Assembly (NCBI RefSeq): GCF_004193775.1
Contig: NC_041018.1
Location: 32,261,940-32,325,939, forward strand
Direction: 5' to 3'
Length of the DNA: 64,000 nucleotides
Source: Glycine soja
Lineage: Eukaryota > Streptophyta > Magnoliopsida > Fabales > Fabaceae
A program made the position numbers and the translations under genes. The notes under the pieces were generated by a model, which saw only the letters and a program-made list of their open reading frames with translations, was not told where the DNA came from and did not search any database. Of the stretch, positions 57,389 to 64,000 are shown one piece after another. How positions within the stretch are numbered: the first letter of the stretch is position 1; each line of letters starts with the position of its first letter.

Positions 57389-59747
57389 ATGCCACCGGCG
57401 AAGCGCAAAGCGGAGGGAGCTGCGGCGGCGGCGGCGCCTATGAGAGTCACTCGTGCGGCGGCAGCGCGAGCCGCCGAGGTGGCTCCGCCGGCGTCGGAGG
57501 AGAAGAGGAAGGCGAAGAAGGCCAAAGTTGCTTCTAAGCAGCAGAAAAAGAAAGAAAAAGAAAGCGAAACTGTCGTTGAGAGTGAGAACAAAGTCGAAGA
57601 AGGAGACGCCTCTGAGAACGTTCTAGACGCTTCGAACAAAACCATCGTCGTTGAACACTGGTTCGTCTCTCCTCTTTTTTTCTACTTTTTTATGAAAAGC
57701 AAAAATAAAAAAATAATATCTATACGGGAATACAATTTTATGTAATTGTTTTTGGTTTTTACATCTTTAGATATTTTATCCTTATTCTTAATAATATTAA
57801 AATAGTAATGATAATTAATTCTCTTTAATTATATAGATTAATTATATAGATTAAAACTGACCTAATTAAGTAACTATCCACTAATCATTCTCCATTTTTA
57901 TTTATTGGACAATTTTAGTTTTAAATCATTTCTTAATTTTTTTTAATTTACATTAATTGTTCACAACTTTTATATTATTAGTTTTTTATTTTATATTTTT
58001 TATTAATTATATTTAATTTCTATTTTTTTATTATTTAAAAACTTTAGAGAGGTTTCCCCTAGTTATTACAATGTTTCTTTTTGTCTGTGTACTCTCTGAA
58101 TGTGTGTGCTTATTTATTTATTTATTTATTATTTTAATATTTGAAATAACTTAATCAAGATTTTATTTACCGAATGTCTTTAAGGAAGAAAAAAATTTAA
58201 CAATGACCTAGACACCACCGAAAACTTCGGGTTTTGTTTTATTTTCACTTAATTAGCGGTCTCCAGTTTGAACCCAATTTATCCCATTTGAATAAAATTA
58301 CCTCCTATTAAAAGTACTTGCTCTCTGTTACAAAAGAAATGAATTTTATGTACAGTAATATTTGGGGATTAAATGAAAAAGGAGAGAAAAAAACTGGGAT
58401 GCAAGAAAATGCTTGTTATGATATGTGGTTACTTTTATTTTTTCCAAATTTTATTTTATGTAATATTGTTGAACACTTGTAAGAGAGGTCAATAAGTATT
58501 TGTTGTTGTTACTTGGTTCGTTTGCTAAGCTTAAAGGATTTGCTCTATTTATGCGTTGGTGAAACTATTATTATTATTCTCATTGTTGATGTTTTCTGTC
58601 ATATTATATTTTGGATGTGTTAATTTTGTTTTATGCCTCAGCAAGCAATGCAACTCATTCAAGACGAGGGCCAATCAGGTGAAAAAAGGACTAGAGAAGG
58701 CAGACATTGGAATCACTGTGATTCTGAACCCTGAGAAGGTATGCTAAGAAAGAAGATATAACTGTTGATCATGTTATGTTGTTTCACACTTTCACTGACC
58801 CTTGGAAGACTTTTCAGGTCATTGATCTATTTTTCAAATTGTTGTTATTTCATAATTTGCAGTGTTTTGTTTACTAGTCATTTCTATCCACACGGGAAAT
58901 CGAATGTAACCTTGTTTTTAAGCAATCTTTTTAAATGGTGACCACAGTTGGGGTTGCAGTTTTGTTATGATCCTTGATATTTTGAAAAATTGTGGATAAA
59001 ATGTTGTGGTTGCAGAGATCCTTAAGAACCTTGATGTTGCGACTACAATTGTGGTTGCAAACCATTTTTGAAAACCTTATTTTAAAGCTGAAGGGACCTA
59101 ACAATGTATGAAGGTCACTGCATATTTTGGTGAGACTGGCTTTGAAAAGTTTACTGGTTTAAAAAATTGAGTTAGAGAACGCACTGTTGTACTGTGTACA
59201 TACAGTTCAGGGTCATTTTAAGACTTCTGAACAATGAGAATGATTGTTGAGTTTCATATGATATTATTTGATTAAGCTTTGTTGCCTAAGTAATTTGGTA
59301 TAGACTGATCGATCCAACTATGACTCCTTTTTTTTTTTCAAATCAATGAACAGCCAAGAAAAGGTTGTTTTGAAATACGGCAAGAAGGGAGCGGCAAAAA
59401 GTTCATCACTCTGTTGGTAATGAGCTATATTTTGGAACTAGTGTGCTATATTGTTTATTATCTGTGACGGCTATAGAAGGGATTTGTTTTAAACCATTGT
59501 CCTCCAACATAAGTTATTAGGATATATACCTCTGTTTAATTGAGTATTTATTTCTTCACAAGAAAATGAGTTTAGAGAGGGAAAGAGAATTCCAATTTCT
59601 TTAAATATGTCAGCTGAAACAATCATACGTTGTTTACAAACTATATCTTTGTTTCAGGATATGAAGCGTCCATTTAAAAGAATGAAGGATCTGGACATGG
59701 ACAACGTCGTCTCGGATATCATTGATGAAATATCAAAGGCTAGTTGA
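57389..59747 (+). CDS. Selenoprotein-H-like protein (Rdx family), Cys form
   Basis: Four exons that keep frame: 57,389-57,660, 58,642-58,738 (acceptor CCTCAG, donor GTATGC), 59,354-59,416 (acceptor AACAG, donor GTAATG) and 59,658-59,747 (acceptor TTTCAG, stop TGA). The product is 173 residues. Residues 1-80 are Ala- and Lys/Arg-rich (MPPAKRKAEG..., EKRKAKKAKVASKQQKKK), likely a nuclear-targeting, DNA-binding tail. Residues 85-170 form the thioredoxin-like Rdx domain with C91-K-Q-C94, where animal SelH has C-x-x-Sec. Then follow FKTRANQVKKGLEKA, VILNPEKPRKGCFEIR and FITLLDMKRPFKRMKDLDMD. Plants lack Sec insertion, so Cys is expected. The C91 codon is split by intron 1. A nuclear/nucleolar redox or DNA-associated role is inferred from animals. 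No lesion seen; this is the one clearly intact host gene here. Confidence 0.9.
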
Positions 59748-60297
59748 TTTCAGTTGTTTAGCAAGAGCCTTTTTATGGCTTGACTTATAGTGAAGCTAGA
59801 CATATTGTTCTAATGGTTGAAATCCTACAATGGAAACCTGTTCATAATGTGTTAGCTTAGCCGGTTGTATGGTAGTTTTAATTTGAGGTGGCGCAATTTG
59901 AGAGGTGAGACAGTCATTTTGGATATGTTCACTGTCTCGGATGAATACCAAAAACTACTAATAGTTTTGGATTTGTGTCTGAAGTCTGAACTATATTCAG
60001 GTTTACTTTGCATTTTGAGATCAAATTACATGTTATCATCTACAATATTTGTGTTTTTCTTTAGAATGATAATGTATCTATTAATATTATGCTTCTATTT
60101 TTTTTTTTGTTTTCTATTGGATAATTAGATGGCATACAACACAATAATCTGGATGAAATTGGTATTTTGTGTGGTTTTAGATGCTCATGTCTGTAATACT
60201 AAAATCTTAATGTTGGAAGTTTATGCTAGAATTCTTTTCATTGTTGGTGGGTTTATTCAAGAATTTCACAGTTGGGAATTTTATAACAGGTTGGGCA
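59748..60297 (+). other. 3' flank of the selenoprotein-H-like gene
   Basis: Probably 3' UTR for the first few hundred bases. T-rich, no other gene seen. Copia Y begins at its end. Confidence 0.5.
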
Positions 60298-61068
60298 TTT
60301 TAGTAAATATTTGTTTTATAATTTAAAATTTATAAAAATATATTATTTATATTAATTTTGTTTTTATAAAATAAATATTTATTCTATTTTGATTTTTAAC
60401 ATAACAAGATTTTTTAAGCTAGTGATTAGTTCAACTATAATTAGTTTGAAGATTTTTTCTCCTCGCACGTTGCACTTGCACGTTGGGGTTATCTTTATTT
60501 GTTTTGATTTGTTAGCATTCAAGGTGCTACAATTTTTTAAATGGTGCACTTACCAAGATCTTTTTTACCTTTAAGATATTACACTTGGGTTGTGCTTATA
60601 TATATTTCTTTTTTCCTTTAGCTAGAAATACAAGTAGAAAATCAATTTGTCTTTTTTCTGCAAATTTTTTCTCTTCCTTTTTGTATAAAATACTATTTTT
60701 TTCTCTTCCTTTTTATATAAAATACTATTTTTTTTAGCAAGAACATTGGTATTCAGAAGGTTCATGTATCTTTTCGCTACATACGATCAGAACCAATGGA
60801 TTGTCTTATCTTAGAAGAGGAATACAATCAATCAGATTTTTCTGTCAATGCAGTGAGACTTTTTTTTTTTAGGATAGCTTTTGGGCTCTTCAATCCAGGT
60901 TATTTACAATTTTTTCCTTAAAATTATTTTCCTTTTTGTTTATTGTATTGTTAATTCATGTTCTGTCATATTCTAAATTTATTTTGGTCATGTTGTTTTG
61001 TTATTTAGTTTAAGGCTTTGCACCTTCTTTTCATTTATTTTTTTTATTTTATTTTATTTTTTCTAATA
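60298..61068 (+). repeat. 5' LTR of copia Y
   Basis: Aligns with the copia X LTRs read on the minus strand: TTTTAGTAAATATTTG at the start (X: TGTTGGTAAATATTTG), AGAACATTGGTATTCAGAAG near 60,752, TTTTCGCTACATACGATCAG near 60,770, and TTTTTTCTAATA at the end (X: TTTTTCTAACA). Both terminal dinucleotides are mutated, so it is older than X. Confidence 0.8.
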
Positions 61069-63004
61069 GTCTTATAGAAAAACCATTTTTTTCTTACATA
61101 ATCTTTTTTGTTGTAACATTTTATTTTATCAAAATATGTATCATGGATATGTTTGAGTTCTGTTCTAGTAAGTCTAAAAAATTTATGGGTGAAAACGTAA
61201 TGTACTATGCTCCATTGAAAATGTTTTTATTGTATTATTTCATTTCTTTAATTTTAAATTAGTGGGAGATTGTTGGAAAATGTTTTCTTATAATTTAAAA
61301 TTTAAAATTAAAATATATTTTCTTTATCAATTATATTTTTTAAAGATAAAATATTTTTAGAATTAGTTTTTGTGAGAAACTAGAAACATCCCACTACTTC
61401 TATTCCTATATTTTAGGAAATTATCTTTTACTTGGTGAATTTTCTTTGTGAACGTTACACGTCTTTAACATTAGAAAATTTGTTGCTCATTTTTTATTTT
61501 CTGCTTTTTAACGTTGTTGTTGTAAGTATTTTGTTGCTACACATTGGTAAATGCTACATTTGTGATGGTTTGTTCAAGTTAAGTCTTATGCCTCTTTCTA
61601 TTAATAAAATATTTAGCATTTCTTCTTTTGTTGCAAATGTTGAATGTTTTGATAGGTGGCGTGTTAGGCTTGGACATGTGAATTTGAATTCTATTAAAAG
61701 AATGATGTCTCTTAATCGTATTCCTAAAGCTTCTATTGATTTAAAACAAAAATGTGAAACATGTATTCAAGCAAAACGGCCTAGAAAGGGTTTTACTACA
61801 TGCATTAAAAGAGAAATTAACTTGCTTGAATTGGTTCATAGTGATGTATGTGATAGTAATGATGTATTAACATGTGGTGGTAATTGAGATACTTTATTAT
61901 TTCTCCAAATATTGTTATGTGTATTTAGTCAATCACAAAAGTGAGTTGTTTGATAAGTTTAAAGTATATAAAACAGAAGTAAAAAATCAATTAGAAATAA
62001 AAATTAAAATTTTATGTTCTGATAGATATGGAGAATACACATATTTAGACATGAGTATTTTTTGTGAAATGTATGGTATTATTCATAAAGTGACACCTCC
62101 GTATGCTCCTCAATCTAATAGTATTGCGGAAAGAAAGAATTGTACCTTGCTTGATACGGTAAATGCTATGCTTGTAATTTATGGTTTGCCAAAAAAAATA
62201 TGTGGGGGTAAAACTTTATATTCTGCATGTCATATTCTTAATAGGTGCCTTATAAATTTTTTGAAAAAACCCCTTATGAGTTACAGAGAAAAAGAGAACC
62301 AAATCTGAAATATTTTAAAGTGTGGGGGTGTCTTGCAAAGGATAACATCCCTATTAATAAGAAAAGAAAAATTGGAACAAAAATTGTTGATTGTGTTTTT
62401 GTTAGATATTCTTTGCATAGTACTACTTATAGATTATTGGTTGTTAATTCAGAAGTGTCTGAAATTTCTAATGATATTATTATGGAATCTAGAAATGTCA
62501 CTTTCTTTGAAAATATTTTTACTTTGAAAAATAAATTGTCTAAATTTGTTTGTGATACTTCTTGTTCTAATTTATCATCTTGTAGTAATGCTAATAAGGA
62601 CAATGTTTTTCAACCTAGGAGGAGCAAAAGATCTAAAAAAGTTAAGGATTTTGGTTCTGAATTTTGCTCTTTTCTACTTGAAGATGATCCTAAAACTTAT
62701 GGTAAAACCATGAAGTCTATTGATGCACTTGTTTGGAAAGAAGCTATTAATGATGAAATGAGTTCTCTTAAAACTTGATTTCTTACTAATCTTCCCTCTG
62801 GTTGTAAAAGTATAGGTTGTAAGTGGATTTTCCAAAACAAATTAAGAATTGATGGATCTATAGAAAAATTTAAGGCAAGATTTGTTGTGATTGGTTGTAA
62901 ATAAATAAAAGGTGTAGATTTCTTTGATACATATTCTCTTGTTTCTAAAGTTACTACTATTAGAATTTTAATTGCACTTGCTTGTGTTTTTAATTGAGTG
63001 AATA
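61069..63004 (+). pseudogene. Copia Y pol fragment (GAG-pre-integrase, integrase, start of RT)
   Basis: The leader 61,069-61,450 matches copia X. From about 61,640: FDRWRVRLGHVNLNSIKRMM and CETCIQAKRPRKGF (GAG-pre-integrase and HHCC-type zinc region), LLELVHSDVCDSND (first catalytic Asp), a frameshift near 61,885, ILCSDRYGEYTYLDMSIFC (second Asp; the usual GGEY reads YGEY), PYAPQSNSIAERKN (catalytic Glu), a further frame change at about 62,250, KREPNLKYFKVWGCLAKDN and VFQPRRSKRSKKVKD; then a stop at 62,776 and the RT start WIFQNKLRIDGSIEKFKARF with another stop in GCK-stop-IKGVDFFDTYS. gag is absent. RT breaks off at about 62,995 where a MULE end begins. Confidence 0.85.
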
Positions 63005-63643
63005 GGCAATTTAGTCCCTGAGATTGTAACCAGTTTGCATATTAGTCCGCGACTTAAATTTTAATTCATAATAGTCCATAACTTTACCTCCGTTATGCAA
63101 ATAAGTCTCTGCTGTTAAAATCTAATTTCCTCCGTTAGTCAAATGTCTATTTGGCAAACCTCAGTCCACTTAAGCATCCCAATGTGGCAAGTTTGAGTCC
63201 AAGTCAGCAATCCTATGTGGCAAGGCAAGGACTGAATTGAAAAATTAGGTTAAAAAGAAATCAAAAATGAAGTAAACCCATTTTCCCTTTCACTGTCTTA
63301 CTGTTTGTAGGGTTTTTTAACTGTTTGCGGTTTGCTCTTCCCTCCCCTGCATTCTCGTGATTGTGAGGGTTCGCGCTTTTTGTCAGGTTAGTGGTTTTTT
63401 TGCGTTCAATATGTTTGCATTGTTTTGGTGGTTTGATTTGGGGTTTTATATGTTCAAGGGGTTTCATTTGCATTGTCTTCGCGCTTCGTAGGGAGGTTTA
63501 TGATCCTTTATTATTTTCGTTTATGATTCTCTGTTTTTATAGATGACATTGCATGTTGTTGTGTGATGTGCCTATGTTTGAGTTTGAGGTAGGTTTTTTA
63601 TTTCCTAATATATGACAATGTTTGTGGTTTCTGATTGTGTAGA
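63005..63643 (+). mobile_element. 5' end and leader of a MULE
   Basis: Begins GGCAATTTAGTCCCTGAGAT, a terminal sequence of a type I recognise from plant MULEs. It is followed by relatives of the same phrase (CATATTAGTCCGCGAC, TAATAGTCCATAACTT) and, after about 250 bp, a GC-richer leader. It interrupts copia Y. The 9 bases before it are GAGTGAATA; the partner duplication would be outside the window. Confidence 0.65.
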
Positions 63644-64000
63644 ATGAATGACAATATAACTTTAGTATTGCACCATGGAGGAAGATTCACTCCACGTGCC
63701 AGTGATGGAAAGGTTGAATATATAGGCGGAGAATTTGATGTTTGGGAGGATATATCTGCATATTGCCTGAATGCATTTATCTTATATGATCTGGTGAAAG
63801 CTTGTAAGAAGTATAGCAATATAGGAGAATGTTTTAGGTTGATTGATAAAGACTTAGATTTTAATAATGGGTTAAGGAGTTGTACAACTGATGGAGATAT
63901 ATTACACTTAGTTAGGGATGCTTTTGAAAATGAGAATGAGATAAATGTTTATTTTCATCATGAAGTAGATCCAATTTTAGAAGAAGTCCCACAGATGTTG
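63644..64000 (+). CDS. MULE transposase, N-terminal PB1-like region (runs off window)
   Basis: From ATG 63,644, just after a TGTGTAG acceptor, the frame is open to the window end (119 codons). It reads MNDNITLVLHHGGRFTPRAS, GKVEYIGGEFDVWEDISAYC, VKACKKYSNIGECFRLIDKD, then INVYFHHEVDPILEEVPQML. This is the PB1-like N-terminal domain (LVLHHGG, a conserved V-x-Y-x-x-G-E, ending in V-Y-F-x-H) placed in front of many legume MuDR-type transposases. The DDE, SWIM and knuckle regions would follow beyond 64,000. No stop or frameshift is seen here, in contrast to the other MULE remains of the window. Confidence 0.75.
   Translation, partial: MNDNITLVLHHGGRFTPRASDGKVEYIGGEFDVWEDISAYCLNAFILYDLVKACKKYSNIGECFRLIDKDLDFNNGLRSCTTDGDILHLVRDAFENENEINVYFHHEVDPILEEVPQML

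Overview
The window is plant nuclear DNA, most likely from a legume and probably a Glycine (soybean-type) genome. Genes are intron-rich, coding density is very low, and the intergenic DNA is AT-rich. The repeats (gypsy LTRs with a tRNA-iMet primer site, LTRs carrying TAATCGATTA palindromes, CACTA arrays of AACATCGGTT/AACCGATGTT, long-TIR MULEs) look like those I know from soybean. That species call rests on recognition of repeat style, not on a search. All exon models and alignments were read by eye.

Layout. 1-650: the 3' end of a FAR1-related (domesticated MULE) gene, cut off by retrotransposon DNA. 655-12.9 kb: a three-layer nest. An old minus-strand Ty3/gypsy element (gag-protease 655-1890, gag N-terminus 6917-7344, leader, 5' LTR 9251-9786 plus 12374-~12910) was split by a young gypsy element (1891-6916, LTRs about 99.6% identical, target duplication CTTCA) and, in its LTR, by a long solo-LTR-like repeat (9787-12373). 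13-31.5 kb: decayed B3-domain genes alternating with MULE and CACTA debris: B3 copies at 13.1-14.5, 15.2-16, 19.3-20.4, 24-25 and 25.5 kb, a short MULE with long TIRs at 25.8-27.6 kb, and a CACTA-type gene with a C-terminal Ulp1 (C48) protease region at 28.9-31.5 kb. 33.4-34.9 kb: a minus-strand solo LTR. 36.3-38.1 kb: a second, unrelated Ulp1-like pseudogene. 39.4-41.2 kb: the best-preserved B3 copy. 42.3-42.7 kb: a GRF-type zinc-finger gene fragment on the minus strand. 45-47.4 kb: an inverted second copy of the 9.8-12.4 kb LTR.

48.4-52.7 kb: a defective Ty1/copia element in minus orientation with target duplication TTATA. One of its LTRs carries a 450-bp foreign insert that resembles organellar DNA. 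57.4-59.7 kb: the only apparently intact ordinary gene, a four-exon selenoprotein-H-like (Rdx family) gene in which Cys replaces Sec. 60.3-63.0 kb: a second member of the same copia family in plus orientation, interrupted at 63,005 by the 5' end of a MULE whose transposase reads off the window end.

The genes do not form a pathway. The window is a transposon graveyard around one housekeeping-type gene. I found no convincing new biological system. The most informative structures are the young gypsy element, whose single ORF has lost RT/RNase H/integrase core in frame and ends inside its own LTR; the copia family that seems to have moved while already defective; and the cluster of independently broken B3 genes.
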